Origin: Bacillus sp. A301a_S52
GTDB lineage: Bacteria > Bacillota > Bacilli > Bacillales > Salisediminibacteriaceae
Reading direction: 5' to 3'
DNA length: 64,000 nt
Assembly: GCA_024701455.1 (NCBI GenBank)
Contig: JABXYP010000001.1
Location: 376,001 to 440,000, forward strand
Shown: piece after piece, positions 16,775-25,547 of the stretch
How the letters are laid out: each line of letters starts with the position of its first letter
How positions within the stretch are numbered: the first letter of the stretch is position 1
Program-made: the position numbers and the translations under genes
Notes under the pieces: model-generated
Database searches by the model: none
What the model saw: the letters and a program-made list of their open reading frames with translations, nothing else
What the model was told of the DNA's origin: nothing

Positions 16775-17299
16775 ATGGAGGATCTTCGTTATCCAATCGG
16801 TCAATTTGAGGAAAATGCTTATTCGCTAGAGCAAGTAAACGGGTGGATAGAAGAGATGGCCAAGTTCACCGAAGACTTGAGGGGAGCTGTGAAAGGATTA
16901 ACTGATCAACAGCTTGATACACCTTATCGGGAAGGCGGCTGGACGGTTAGACAAGTGGTTCATCACTTGCCAGATAGTCATATGAACGCGTATATTCGAT
17001 GTAAATGGGCACTCACCGAAGATAAGCCAACGATTAAGCCTTATTTGGAAGCTGAATGGGCTGAGCTGCCGGATGCTTCAATGCCGGTGGATGTCTCATT
17101 AGCTTTATTAGACGCTTTGCATAACAGATGGATGACCCTTCTAACGAGTTTAGAGCCAGTTGATTTAGAAAAAACATTCCGTCACCCTGAATCAGGTATT
17201 GTGAAATTAGGTATTAGTATTGGTATTTATGCGTGGCATGGTCGTCATCATCTCGCCCATATTACCTCCCTTCGCCAGCGGATGGGGTGGGAAAAATAA
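16775..17299 (+). CDS. bstA: BstA/YfiT-like putative metal-dependent hydrolase
   Basis: 174 aa, ATG with GGTGGAGGT upstream. Strong resemblance to the B. subtilis YfiT (BstA) type: N-terminal RYPIGQFE, then [22 protein letters not shown] and C-terminal [12 protein letters not shown]. The three histidines in VVHH...HGRHHLAHI fit the metal site described for this family, a nickel/zinc-binding four-helix bundle. BstA is proposed to transfer bacillithiol to electrophiles for detoxification. It follows the DinB gene by about 120 bases in the same direction. The function assignment is by family resemblance only. Confidence 0.85.
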   Translation: MEDLRYPIGQFEENAYSLEQVNGWIEEMAKFTEDLRGAVKGLTDQQLDTPYREGGWTVRQVVHHLPDSHMNAYIRCKWALTEDKPTIKPYLEAEWAELPDASMPVDVSLALLDALHNRWMTLLTSLEPVDLEKTFRHPESGIVKLGISIGIYAWHGRHHLAHITSLRQRMGWEK

Positions 17300-17371
17300 A
17301 AAGGCGGAAGGGGCATTATGTCTCATGTAACAACGAATTTACTCCCAAAAGTAGCTAACTGAGGATATGAA

Positions 17372-17425
17372 AAAAGGGGCTACTGCCCAAATCAAGCTGC
17401 TTGGTTTGGGCAGTAGCCCCTTCAT
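17372..17425 (-). terminator. Strong terminator between bstA and the convergent anchored protein
   Basis: Long stem AGGGGCTACTGCCCAA(A)... / ...TTGGGCAGTAGCCCCT with a short loop. The A6 run on its left becomes a T tract for the minus-strand gene; the right flank (TTCAT) is a weak tract for the plus strand. It probably serves both directions, best for minus. Confidence 0.85.
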
Positions 17426-17504
17426 CTATTCACTATAGAGATATAGGAGATGCCCCTTAAATCACTTGTACTTACCTCCATCGGCTATGTGGTTTTAAAA
17501 TGAC

Positions 17505-18314
17505 TTAATCCTCCTGAATGGTTATACCATTATGGCTTAATATTTTTCTCACTTTTACTTCGTCTTGATCGAGGATACCATATAAAACAGGATCCATGAC
17601 ATAGCTTTTTCGTTCTTCTCCCATTTCATAGGTTAAGAGAGGCGTGAGCGTATAAAAATCATACATTTTTTCAGTATGAAGACTATCAATCACTAAATGG
17701 TACGTCTCATCCGCAGCGATGGTTTCATGTTGGTTAAAATCATAGCTTATCACCTCACCTGTATCACTTATTGAGATTAACTCTATGGCTTGGTCTCGGG
17801 TGTTTTCTAAATGGACGTCTAGACTAGGCTCGGGATAGGCGATTGTGTTTTTTCCCACTTGTTCAAGATCTTCTGTTACCGAATAAGTTGTCAAAACCAC
17901 TTCCCCTATATCATACGTAAGTGTCTCTCCGTCTTCGAAGAATAAGGACAGTGTCTTGGCCTTTTCTATTTCATCGCCATTGACGGTTAATGTCAAGATA
18001 AAGTTGATCAATTGATAGCCTTCATCAGTCATGCCAGCATCAATCGTATAATCGACGATCTCAATATTCTCATTATTTAAAGAGACGTCAGCGACGGCCT
18101 CGCTGTCAAAATTTTCCTGGCTGTCTGGATCGTTCAGGGCAAAAATATTAAAAGGGATCGTCTCTTCTTCCTCTAAGGCGGCGCTCATATAATTGTTTGA
18201 AAATAAAAGACGTGTCTCGTTCTCATTTTTGGAGGACGTTTTGATGTTAATGGTGAAAGTAATTGCCGCTAGTATGATGGTTAAAAGCAAAGTTCCTAAA
18301 AAGATTTTTTTCAT
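17505..18314 (-). CDS. Membrane-anchored extracytoplasmic protein, unknown function
   Basis: N-terminal basic residues (MKKIFLG) and one helix, then an acidic beta-rich domain of about 240 residues with no recognised motif. Starts at GTG 18335 and ATG 18323 are also in frame; the CGGAGA site (18325-18331) fits ATG 18314 best. The rest (for example DVSLNNENIEIVDYTID and LSLFFEDGETLTYDIGEVV) reads like Ig-like or beta-sandwich strands. There is no lipobox, no sortase signal and no catalytic motif. It is monocistronic, and a strong terminator follows it. Confidence 0.7.
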   Translation of the reverse strand: MKKIFLGTLLLTIILAAITFTINIKTSSKNENETRLLFSNNYMSAALEEEETIPFNIFALNDPDSQENFDSEAVADVSLNNENIEIVDYTIDAGMTDEGYQLINFILTLTVNGDEIEKAKTLSLFFEDGETLTYDIGEVVLTTYSVTEDLEQVGKNTIAYPEPSLDVHLENTRDQAIELISISDTGEVISYDFNQHETIAADETYHLVIDSLHTEKMYDFYTLTPLLTYEMGEERKSYVMDPVLYGILDQDEVKVRKILSHNGITIQED

Positions 18315-18570
18315 TTTATTCATGTCTCCGTTCACTTTTTTGTAAACAACTTGTAAGCAAGTGTCTTTTCTGGGCGCATCATGATAGCCAGTCTTTGAGC
18401 TAAGTAACGTGTTATCCGATAACGTTTAACTCTCACCTAGTTGATAAAAAAAGGCTGAGGATCGTGAGGGTTTGCTTTTATCAGTTGGGGGATCAGGTTA
18501 AGAACTCGCTCTGAGATAGAGACGAAAAAAATTCTCTTAAATAGTCATTAGCTATGCCAATAGCTTAAAT

Positions 18571-18692
18571 AGACGGAAAGATTCATCTAAGAAATGGGCC
18601 GTTTTTCTTTGGATAATCGGAAAATTTCCCCTTATATTCACCAAAATGAGCTCTCTGCTACTTCTAACCGAAAAATCTCCGCTTATTTTATT
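18571..18692. repeat. Probable intergenic repeat with internal units
   Basis: Contains ATCGGAAAATTTCCCCTTAT and AACCGAAAAATCTCCGCTTAT about 50 bases apart, plus a further GACGGAAAGATT start. The pattern recalls dispersed intergenic repeats seen in other Bacillus genomes. The 64-aa frame over it (18594-18788) has no ribosome site and is not called. Apart from this I see no gene between 18336 and 18920. Confidence 0.4.
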
Positions 18693-18920
18693 ACTCTCAC
18701 TAATGACTCAATTATTGACAAGGCGTCTTCACTACAGGTGAAGACATTTAAACCAAGGTTTTTAATAATGACAAGCCTAACCTATTAGGGTGTCACGAAT
18801 GTTATCTAGATTTAATGTTCCTTTAACCCTGGTGGTAAACCGTTTAAATCCACTACCCGGGTTCTCTTCTTTGGCTCTAAACAACTTGAATCATTAAACC
18901 GGAAATGATGACAATATTGT

Positions 18921-19044
18921 ATCACAGATAACCATCCGTAAAACTCCCTGCCCAAAATAGAGGGGAGAGCTAACGGCCGCAAATGTCTGATTTTAAAATT
19001 ACCAATCAGTGGAGTTCCTCCCACTGATTGAATGTTCGTTTTAT
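18921..19044 (+). repeat. Dispersed element, copy 5
   Basis: ATCACAGATAACCATCCGT ... TGTTCGTTTTAT. Hairpin 1 is reduced to CTCCCTGCCC / GGGGAGAGCTAACGG; hairpin 2 keeps CAATCAGTGGAG / CTCCCACTGATTG. It sits between divergent genes, upstream of the fumarase-like gene. Confidence 0.8.
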
Positions 19045-19230
19045 GCAATGCTGTTGAGTTTATAAGAAAAAAATGTTACTTAATTATTATGGAAATTAGA
19101 AGACGTCTCACCTTTAATTCTAAATGGAAAATCCATCATCCCTATATGAGTGCACGTGTTTATTCCACACGAGAATGGCTACACTAACGACAAGATAAGT
19201 AAATGTCTTGAATGAGAAGGAGTGTAGCTA

Positions 19231-20607
19231 ATGGATGCTTCCAGTCAGTATCGTATGGAAAATGACACATTAGGAAGTATTATGGTACCTAAATCAGCTT
19301 ACTATGGTTCACAGACGCAGCGAGCAATCGAAAACTTCAACATAAGCGGTATTACATTACCGCATGTGTTTATAAAAGCACAAGGCATTATTAAAGCGGC
19401 CAGTGCCACGACTAATATGGCGATGGGCACATTAGCTCCCGATATGGGAAAAGCCATCGTGCAAGCCGCTGAGGAAGTGATTGAGGGGAAATGGGATAAT
19501 GAGTTTGTCGTAGACGTGTATCAGGCAGGTGCAGGGACGTCGCAAAATATGAATGTCAATGAAGTGATCGCAAGCCGAGCAACGGAGCTTATGGGCGGGA
19601 CGCAGCGCGTTAACCCAAATGATCACGTCAATATGTCTCAGTCCACTAACGATACGTTCCCATCAGCGCTTAACATGGCTGCCGCCGAGGAGATAACAGC
19701 ACGGCTCCTTCCTGCTCTTAGCCAGTTACAAGAAGCTTTCCAAAAAAAAGCCGATCAGTTTATGCCTATCTTAAAAGCGGGAAGAACCCATTTACACGAC
19801 GGTGTCCCCATTCGATTAGGGCAGGAGTTCTCAGGTTATGCTGAAACCGTTAATACTGTGAGGCAACAGCTTACAGAGAGATTGGATGGGTTATATGTAA
19901 TTGGCTTAGGTGGAAATGCTATAGGGACAAAGGTGAGTTTACAGCCTGGCTACATACCAAAGGTGATGGAAGAAGTTCGAAAGCGGACGAATACGCCGTT
20001 TCGCGAACCAGCCAACATTTTTTCATTTATGCAAAATATGAACGAGCCTATTCGGTGTATGCTCACACTGAAAGAATTGGCGACCCATTTAATTAAAATA
20101 ACGAGTGACTTGCGATTACTTAGCTCAGGACCTCGGACAGGATTAGCCGAAATTACGTTGCCGCCAGTCCAGCCTGGATCAACGATTATGCCAGGGAAAG
20201 TCAATCCAGCTATATTAGAAATGACGCACATGGTATGCTGTCAAGTGATTGGCTATGAAACTGCCGTTGCAACTGCAGGTATTGCCGGACAATTAGAGAT
20301 TAATGTGATGATGCCGGTCATTGCCCATACCTTTCTCCACGCGATAGACTTAATGGTCAATGCCATCAATACACTTGTCCCAAAATGTATTAACGGCATT
20401 GATGTGAATCAAGCCAATTGTGAAAGGTGGATGAATGAGAGCTTATCACTCGTCACAGGGCTCAGCCCGTCTTTAGGCTATGATATGGCTTCGCAAATTG
20501 GTATGAGTGCGGATGAGGAGAATAAAACGATTAAACAAATCCTCATGGAAAAAGGGCTGTTAACCGATGAGGTGATACAAGCGATTGATCCAAAAGGGAT
20601 GGCGTGA
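19231..20607 (+). CDS. Class II fumarase / aspartase-superfamily lyase
   Basis: 458 aa, the usual length for the family; ATG with GAAGGAGTG upstream. Signature loop GSTIMPGKVNPAI (fumarase lyase signature GSxxMxxKxN), HVNMSQSTNDTFPS, GRTHLHDGVPIRLGQEF and GQLEINVMMPVI. It is a homotetrameric cytosolic enzyme that adds or removes water (fumarate/malate) or ammonia (fumarate/aspartate). GRTH and the PGKVNP wording lean toward fumarase, whereas STNDTFPSALN, GGNAIGTKVS and the overall drift lean away from canonical FumC. Substrate specificity is therefore left open; a divergent lyase is also possible. Single gene with its own terminator. Confidence 0.87.
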   Translation: MDASSQYRMENDTLGSIMVPKSAYYGSQTQRAIENFNISGITLPHVFIKAQGIIKAASATTNMAMGTLAPDMGKAIVQAAEEVIEGKWDNEFVVDVYQAGAGTSQNMNVNEVIASRATELMGGTQRVNPNDHVNMSQSTNDTFPSALNMAAAEEITARLLPALSQLQEAFQKKADQFMPILKAGRTHLHDGVPIRLGQEFSGYAETVNTVRQQLTERLDGLYVIGLGGNAIGTKVSLQPGYIPKVMEEVRKRTNTPFREPANIFSFMQNMNEPIRCMLTLKELATHLIKITSDLRLLSSGPRTGLAEITLPPVQPGSTIMPGKVNPAILEMTHMVCCQVIGYETAVATAGIAGQLEINVMMPVIAHTFLHAIDLMVNAINTLVPKCINGIDVNQANCERWMNESLSLVTGLSPSLGYDMASQIGMSADEENKTIKQILMEKGLLTDEVIQAIDPKGMA

Positions 20608-20633
20608 TCAACATGTTTAGCTTCGTTTTACGT

Positions 20634-20681
20634 AACCAGCACTGTCATTGGTCTGATGACTAATGGCAGTGCTGGTTTTTT
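20634..20681 (+). terminator. Terminator after the lyase gene
   Basis: AACCAGCACTG ... CAGTGCTGGTT stem extended by CATT/AATG and GTC/GAC pairs, then T6. Confidence 0.9.
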
Positions 20682-20722
20682 ACCCGAATCCGTGATAGGA
20701 AGTGTTGATATGCCATCCATCT

Positions 20723-20812
20723 ACTCGCTTTCCGCGGGCGGCTGGTGAGCCTCCTCGACCTGCGGTCTGTGGGGTCTCACCCTTGCCTTTGATCCCGCAG
20801 GAGTCTCCTAGA
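20723..20812 (+). repeat. GC-rich Bacillus-type palindromic repeat, left copy
   Basis: Starts ACTCGCTTTCCGCGGGC, then GAGCCTCCTCG ... TCTGTGGGGTCTC ... CCCGCAGGAGTC. It is clearly richer in GC than its surroundings. A related copy lies inverted at 21326-21424. The 66-aa frame across it (20702-20902) is not a gene. Confidence 0.75.
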
Positions 20813-20908
20813 TTCCTGTCATATCAACTTCTATATATAATTTGTATTGGGCTTAATAAGCCTGATAAACTGATCATTTTTCAGGCTCAGAATCACTGTT
20901 AATGATAT

Positions 20909-21262
20909 TTATTTAATGAGAAAACATAAATATATTCGTTTGAATATAGGAAACCACGGACTGTGAGTACCAAACTTTAAATATAGCCTTCTTGCGTGTG
21001 AGACCATTTTTGATGCAAGTGTCATTAAATTTTGAATCACAGTTTTCACTCGTCGACGAATAACTTTTTTCTTCAGTGGGGCATTCTCTTCTTTTAGACT
21101 TTCTTGTCCAATAATACGAAGTAAATTATAAGCAGTGCAACCCAAGTGTAAAATGAGATCATTTGTACAAAATCTCTTTGAAGGGAATCGTTCAAGGTCT
21201 AAGTCCGTTTTTAATTCACTGTGGAACTGCTCACAAGTACCATGTTCAATAATAGTCCCTAT
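20909..21262 (-). pseudogene. Remnant of an IS1380-family-like transposase (C-terminal part)
   Basis: On the minus strand the frame reads IIEHGTCEQFHSELKTDLDLERFPSKRFCTND... and continues LGCTAYNLLRIIGQESLKEENAPLKKKV..., ending ...SPWFPIFKRIYL. This is the C-terminal end of an IS1380/IS4-group DDE transposase, including the glutamate of EQFHSELK. The N-terminal two thirds are missing and no terminal inverted repeats are visible. The transposase name is from recalled family resemblance. Confidence 0.75.
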
Positions 21263-21325
21263 TCCAATTCTAACAAAATTTTAGGCTACTTCATTTAGAA
21301 TTTTCTATTTACTCGAAGCAGTGAA

Positions 21326-21424
21326 TGGTGGCGACTCCAGCGGGAACAGCGCGAGCCGAAGACCCCACAGACGCGTTTTTTGCGTCGAGGAGGCTGAGGC
21401 CGTGCCCGCGGAAAGCGTCCACCA
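21326..21424 (-). repeat. GC-rich Bacillus-type palindromic repeat, right copy (inverted)
   Basis: Reverse complement reads GACGCTTTCCGCGGGCACGG ... CAGCCTCCTCGACG ... GTCTGTGGGGTCTTCGG ... CCCGCTGGAGTCGCCACC, matching the copy at 20723-20812 in opposite orientation. The pair brackets the transposase remnant. Confidence 0.75.
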
Positions 21425-21765
21425 GTAACGGATTCGAGTATTCACTCTACAAAGTTAAATCATAAGATTTTGAGGTTTGATACAAAGAGCAAATTATGTC
21501 ATCACGGATTAAGGTTTTATTTAAGGTTCCCGTTGTTAGTGAATAGTCCCTATATCTACTTTTATAAAAATAATTCTTAACGACTATGTTTTATCGTATT
21601 AAATGGGAGTATAATAACGCTATTCCATAGTCATTTTTTGGTAAAGGTCAATTAGCAAAAGAAGTGATCAGACGGATACTGCCTAACACAAAGGATAGTG
21701 ACTATGTGGCTATCTGTACGTTGGTTGATTAAGTGAAAAATGACGTCATGAAAGAAGGAACAGAC

Positions 21766-22605
21766 ATGAAAAGAAGAGTAAGGTGGGGAAGCGTTGTAGT
21801 CGTTTTAATGTCAAGTGTCGTCATAACGGCCTGTTCTACAGCGCAATCAGGAGACGAAGAAGTTAACTCATTAAATGACAGTGGCACTGATGAAGAGGCA
21901 ATAAAAGACGAGCATGAGGGGCATTGGTCATATGCTGGAGAAACTGGACCGACGCATTGGGGATCGTTAGACGCCTCTTATGAATTATGTGAACAAGAGC
22001 AGGAACAATCGCCGATCAACATTGAGACAAATGAGGTGACAACTACTGATGCTCATATCAGCATCGCGTATCAACCGAGCCCGTTTGAGATCGAAAATAA
22101 CGGTCATACGATTCAAGCCAATGCCCTAACAGAGGATAATACTATCTCGATAGAGGGTGAGGATTATAAATTAATTCAATTTCACTTCCATGTCCCTTCT
22201 GAACATCAAAAAAATGGAGAACACTTAGACATGGAGGTTCATTTTGTCCATCAAAATCAAGAGGGGGAGCTGGCAGTGCTGGGTGTCCTAATGGAAGAAG
22301 GGGATGTGAACGAAGCATTAGCAGAGCTGTGGGCTGAAATGCCACAAGAAGAGATGGATGAAACGATTGAATTAACGGATGCTATCGATCTTAACGCATT
22401 ATTGCCAAGCAGCCATGAAGGCTTTCACTATGGTGGTTCTCTTACAACGCCCCCTTGTACTGAAGGTGTAAAATGGGTCGTCCTCGAAAAAACAATTTCC
22501 GTCTCAAAAGAACAAATTGACACATTCGCAGAGATCTTCCCAACCAATAATCGGCCTGTTCAACCGTGGAATGACCGTCATGTATATGAAGTGGCTATTG
22601 ATTAA
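21766..22605 (+). CDS. Alpha-type carbonic anhydrase, lipoprotein
   Basis: Starts at ATG 21766 with AAGGA upstream (the frame is open from GTG 21733). A signal peptide ends in the lipobox VITAC with Cys23, so the enzyme should be tethered outside the membrane. The catalytic domain starts HWSYAGETGPTHWG and has EQSPINIET, the zinc ligands in IQFHFHVPSEH and MEVHFVH, and the SLTTPPCTEGVKW block followed by NNRPVQPWNDR. All hallmarks of an active CO2 hydratase are present. Surface carbonic anhydrases help supply or retain bicarbonate and buffer the cell surface, consistent with an alkaline habitat, though that is inference. Confidence 0.95.
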   Translation: MKRRVRWGSVVVVLMSSVVITACSTAQSGDEEVNSLNDSGTDEEAIKDEHEGHWSYAGETGPTHWGSLDASYELCEQEQEQSPINIETNEVTTTDAHISIAYQPSPFEIENNGHTIQANALTEDNTISIEGEDYKLIQFHFHVPSEHQKNGEHLDMEVHFVHQNQEGELAVLGVLMEEGDVNEALAELWAEMPQEEMDETIELTDAIDLNALLPSSHEGFHYGGSLTTPPCTEGVKWVVLEKTISVSKEQIDTFAEIFPTNNRPVQPWNDRHVYEVAID

Positions 22606-23193
22606 CACACGATCCATCTCAGAATCCGATTAATAGGGGGGATTTTTTGGAGTTGACTAATGGATGATGTCGGAACGCCATTAGTCAATTAACGACTTAA
22701 CCATTTATCGAAATAGCGTTAACGGGGGATTAACCGCTATTTTTTTCTCACAAATGAAACTAACTGTGAGATAAATCGTAACTATACCGTGTGAAAAGCA
22801 TGGGGGCCAGATTTAAATGTGGGTGGCTTTTGTTGGGCGCTTGGTGCGAGTATACTAACTGTTTCTCCTGTTTACTAGGGTAGGAGTCTTGCCAACCTAG
22901 ACGTTCAAATTTTGACATTTAGTGTGATTAGAACATCATCCGATAGGTCAACTATTAATTTACTACCAATTTCAATGGTGAGCATAAGTAAGACTAAAGT
23001 TTTATGAAGAAATAAACCGGAAGTGTCTTCCATTATGCTGCTAGATTATATATTATAAGTATCATGGCATTCTTTTCCTACATGAAGGTGTCCTTAGGAA
23101 AGAGAAGTCTATTACGTTTTGAAAACAAAATGCACTACGACTGTTGCTACATGAGTAATAGTTCAATTTTTTCGAGTTATAGGGGAGATCAAC
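22606..23193. other. Long intergenic region
   Basis: Holds a hairpin TTGACTAATGG / CCATTAGTCAA (22653-22688) without a T tract and, at 22711-22747, an AATAGCG ... CGCTATTTTTTT terminator-like hairpin that probably ends the carbonic anhydrase transcript. Nothing else is recognised. Confidence 0.5.
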
Positions 23194-23760
23194 ATGCGCG
23201 AAAATAAAATATACATCCTTCTTACTGATACAGGAACACTTCTTACGAAGATGATTAAGCTTTATACAAAAGCCCCCTATAATCATGCGTCAATTGCGTT
23301 TGATGAGCATTTGATTGAGGTGTACAGTTTCGGGAGAAAGACGCCTAGAAACCCTTTTATCGGGGGGTTTGTAAAAGAGAATTTGAGTGCCCATTATTTT
23401 AAACAGGCAAGGTGTGCTATTTACAGCTGTGATGTCACGACTGAACAATTCGAAAGCATGCAACAGTTTATTCATAAAATCGATAGGCAAAAGCACTTAT
23501 ACAGTTATAATTTATTAGGTTTATTTGCTATTACAATCAAGAAACGTTTTATACGTAAAAATGCGTTTTTTTGTTCCCAATTTGTTGCAACCCTTCTGCA
23601 GGAATGTGGTATTCTAAATTATACGAAAGAGCCATTCTTTATGACGCCTCAAGACCTTATAGAGAATGAGAGGTTTCACCTCGTGTATCAAGGTGATTTA
23701 GAAAACTATTTTAAACATCATGACATGATTTTTCAAAACGAAAGCCAGCTCGTCATTTAA
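23194..23760 (+). CDS. Permuted papain-like amidase/peptidase (YiiX/NlpC-P60 type)
   Basis: 188 aa, ATG with TAGGGGAG upstream. NHASIAFD near residue 30 and FFCSQFVATLLQECG near residue 128 supply the His and Cys of the circularly permuted NlpC/P60 (YiiX-like) fold. In that fold the order is His first, Cys second, the reverse of ordinary NlpC/P60 enzymes. There is no signal peptide or membrane segment, so it is probably cytosolic. Likely cleaves an amide bond or handles lipid-like or peptide substrates; the target is unknown. Stand-alone gene flanked by repeat-rich DNA. Confidence 0.75.
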   Translation: MRENKIYILLTDTGTLLTKMIKLYTKAPYNHASIAFDEHLIEVYSFGRKTPRNPFIGGFVKENLSAHYFKQARCAIYSCDVTTEQFESMQQFIHKIDRQKHLYSYNLLGLFAITIKKRFIRKNAFFCSQFVATLLQECGILNYTKEPFFMTPQDLIENERFHLVYQGDLENYFKHHDMIFQNESQLVI

Positions 23761-23782
23761 TTAAGGACATTATTCTCATTAA

Positions 23783-23837
23783 TTTATCCCACTCTAAAGG
23801 GGCAGTAAAACCCCCACTGATTGAAGTTTAACTTTAT
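23783..23837 (+). repeat. Dispersed element, copy 6 (remnant)
   Basis: TTTATCCCA ... CCCCCACTGATTGAAG ... AACTTTAT. Keeps the ends and the 3' arm of hairpin 2; hairpin 1 is absent. Confidence 0.55.
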
Positions 23838-23853
23838 ATGGAAACGTATTATT

Positions 23854-23887
23854 CAGCGTACCCTTTTCATTAGGGTGCGCTGTTTTT
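23854..23887 (+). terminator. Terminator downstream of the papain-like gene
   Basis: CAGCGTACCCT / AGGGTGCGCTG stem (one U-G pair), 7-base loop, T5. Confidence 0.8.
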
Positions 23888-23927
23888 AGTAGCAAATGAT
23901 TTATTTATAGGCATTGAACAAGTAGTG

Positions 23928-23980
23928 TTTATCACAGGTATCCGTCCGTATAGCTCCTACTGATTAAAGGTTAGTTTTAT
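23928..23980 (+). repeat. Dispersed element, copy 7 (short deleted form)
   Basis: GTTTATCACAGGTATCCGTCC ... CTCCTACTGATTAAAGG ... TAGTTTTAT. Retains both ends but only about 20 bases of interior. Confidence 0.65.
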
Positions 23981-23999
23981 TATTAGACGTGTCTAATAA
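23980..23999. promoter_or_regulatory. Palindrome upstream of the abg cluster (operator candidate 1)
   Basis: TTATTAGAC-GT-GTCTAATAA, a perfect 9-2-9 inverted repeat 86 bases before the AbgB-like start. Confidence 0.5.
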
Positions 24000-24023
24000 T
24001 CTGTCATAAATATAGACTTCGCT

Positions 24024-24045
24024 ATTAATCTAGTATAAGATTAAT
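24024..24045. promoter_or_regulatory. Palindrome upstream of the abg cluster (operator candidate 2)
   Basis: ATTAATCT-AGTATA-AGATTAAT, a perfect 8-6-8 inverted repeat that contains a possible TATAAG -10 element. It could be the binding site of the regulator encoded at 27106-28398. Confidence 0.45.
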
Positions 24046-24084
24046 AAAACTGAAAATTCAAAATATTAATAATGGGGTGGATAC

Positions 24085-25530
24085 ATGACTAAAAAAGGCA
24101 TTTCTGACTATCTAGCAGCGATACAAACGGAGATGGTAGATGCAAGCGATGCGATATGGGAAGTAGCTGAACTGCGATTTGAAGAAGTAGCGTCTATGAG
24201 TATTTTGCAGAAACTATTAACCAACCATGGATTTACAGTCAAAACCAATATAGGGGGGATTGAAACAGCGTTTTTAGCTGAATATGGAGAGGGAGAGCCG
24301 GTTATGGTTTTTTTAGGGGAATATGATGCTTTGTCCCATATGAGTCAAGCCGCTGAAATGACACATCCTACGCCACATGTAGGGAACTTGAATGGGCATG
24401 GGTGCGGCCATAATCTACTAGGTGTTGGGGCCGCAGGAGCTGCTATAGCATTACGCTACGAGCTTGAGAAGAATAAGATGCCGGGGACAATTCGGTTTTA
24501 TGGATGTCCAGGAGAAGAGGGGGGCTCTGGAAAAGCCTTTATGGTGAAAGAAGGGCTTTTCGATGATATCGATGTAGCAATCAGCTGGCATCCAAACACG
24601 TTTAACGGGATTTTTTCAATGAACACGCTAGCCAATTATCAAGTAGCTTTTGAATTTAAAGGACGGGCTGCCCATGCTGCTGCCGCCCCTCATTTGGGAA
24701 GGAGTGCCTTAGATGCTGTAGAGCTGATGAATGTAGGGGTAAATTACTTACGCGAGCATCTTGTTCAAGACGCACGACTTCATTATGCGGTCACAGATAC
24801 TGGGGGGCTTTCACCCAACGTGGTTCAGGAAAAAGCAGAAGTGCTTTATTTAATGAGGGCGCCTCAGAATGACCAGTTAAAGGATATTTATAGACGGGTT
24901 GTCAATATCGCGAAAGGTGCGGCCATGATGACCGACACAACAGTTAAGACGCGATTTGATAAGGGCTGCTCTGGGATTGTACGGAACAAAACACTTGAAA
25001 AACTGATGTATGAACAGATGAAGCAGGTGACGTTACCTCAATATACAGATGCTGAAAAGCGACTTGCTGAAGGATACGTGAGCACTTATCGGCCTGAAGA
25101 AATTGAATCAAATAAGAAACAAATTTTTCAAATGATCGATGAACGGGAGCATGAAACGTGGAACACCCTACTATCTGAGTCGCCGCCATTACTGAATAAG
25201 ATACTTCCTTATAGTGAAAAGTCACAGCTTCTCCATGGATCAAGCGATGTAGGAGATGTGAGCCATATAGCCCCCACTGTACAATGTTTTAGTAATTGCT
25301 ATGCATTTGGGGCCACATTGCACTCATGGCAAATAGTATCGCATGGTAAGACGACAATTGCCCATAAGGGAATGATGTATGCTGCTGAAGTTATGGCAAG
25401 AACAGGTTTAGCTTTGCTTACGTCACCAGAGGTGCTAAAAAAAGCTCAGCAAGAGCATCGACTGTTAAGGTGTAGGGATCAGTATGAATCACTTATCCCT
25501 GATGGTATAAAGCCACAACCCATTAAATGA
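24085..25530 (+). CDS. abgB: AbgB-like M20 amidohydrolase (p-aminobenzoyl-glutamate hydrolase subunit B)
   Basis: 481 aa; ATG with AATGGGGTGG upstream. M20 metallopeptidase family: NGHGCGHNLLGVG and the PGEEGGSGK catalytic-Glu region supply di-metal ligands, followed by a dimerisation domain (GRAAHAAAAP) and a C-terminal SSDVGDVSHIAPT block. The ordering and length match AbgB, which with AbgA cleaves p-aminobenzoyl-glutamate, a folate breakdown product, into p-aminobenzoate and glutamate in the cytosol. The transporter, a regulator and an AbgA homologue follow, which strengthens the assignment. Confidence 0.88.
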   Translation: MTKKGISDYLAAIQTEMVDASDAIWEVAELRFEEVASMSILQKLLTNHGFTVKTNIGGIETAFLAEYGEGEPVMVFLGEYDALSHMSQAAEMTHPTPHVGNLNGHGCGHNLLGVGAAGAAIALRYELEKNKMPGTIRFYGCPGEEGGSGKAFMVKEGLFDDIDVAISWHPNTFNGIFSMNTLANYQVAFEFKGRAAHAAAAPHLGRSALDAVELMNVGVNYLREHLVQDARLHYAVTDTGGLSPNVVQEKAEVLYLMRAPQNDQLKDIYRRVVNIAKGAAMMTDTTVKTRFDKGCSGIVRNKTLEKLMYEQMKQVTLPQYTDAEKRLAEGYVSTYRPEEIESNKKQIFQMIDEREHETWNTLLSESPPLLNKILPYSEKSQLLHGSSDVGDVSHIAPTVQCFSNCYAFGATLHSWQIVSHGKTTIAHKGMMYAAEVMARTGLALLTSPEVLKKAQQEHRLLRCRDQYESLIPDGIKPQPIK

Positions 25531-25547
25531 GATGAGGAGGTATGGTT

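Noticed and set aside
18594..18788. 64-aa plus-strand frame
   Set aside because: No ribosome site, and it overlaps an intergenic repeat-like segment.
20702..20902. 66-aa plus-strand frame
   Set aside because: Lies over the GC-rich palindromic repeat; no similarity and no ribosome site.
22653..22688. Hairpin as a terminator
   Set aside because: A good 11-bp stem, but no T tract on either strand; a regulatory role cannot be shown.
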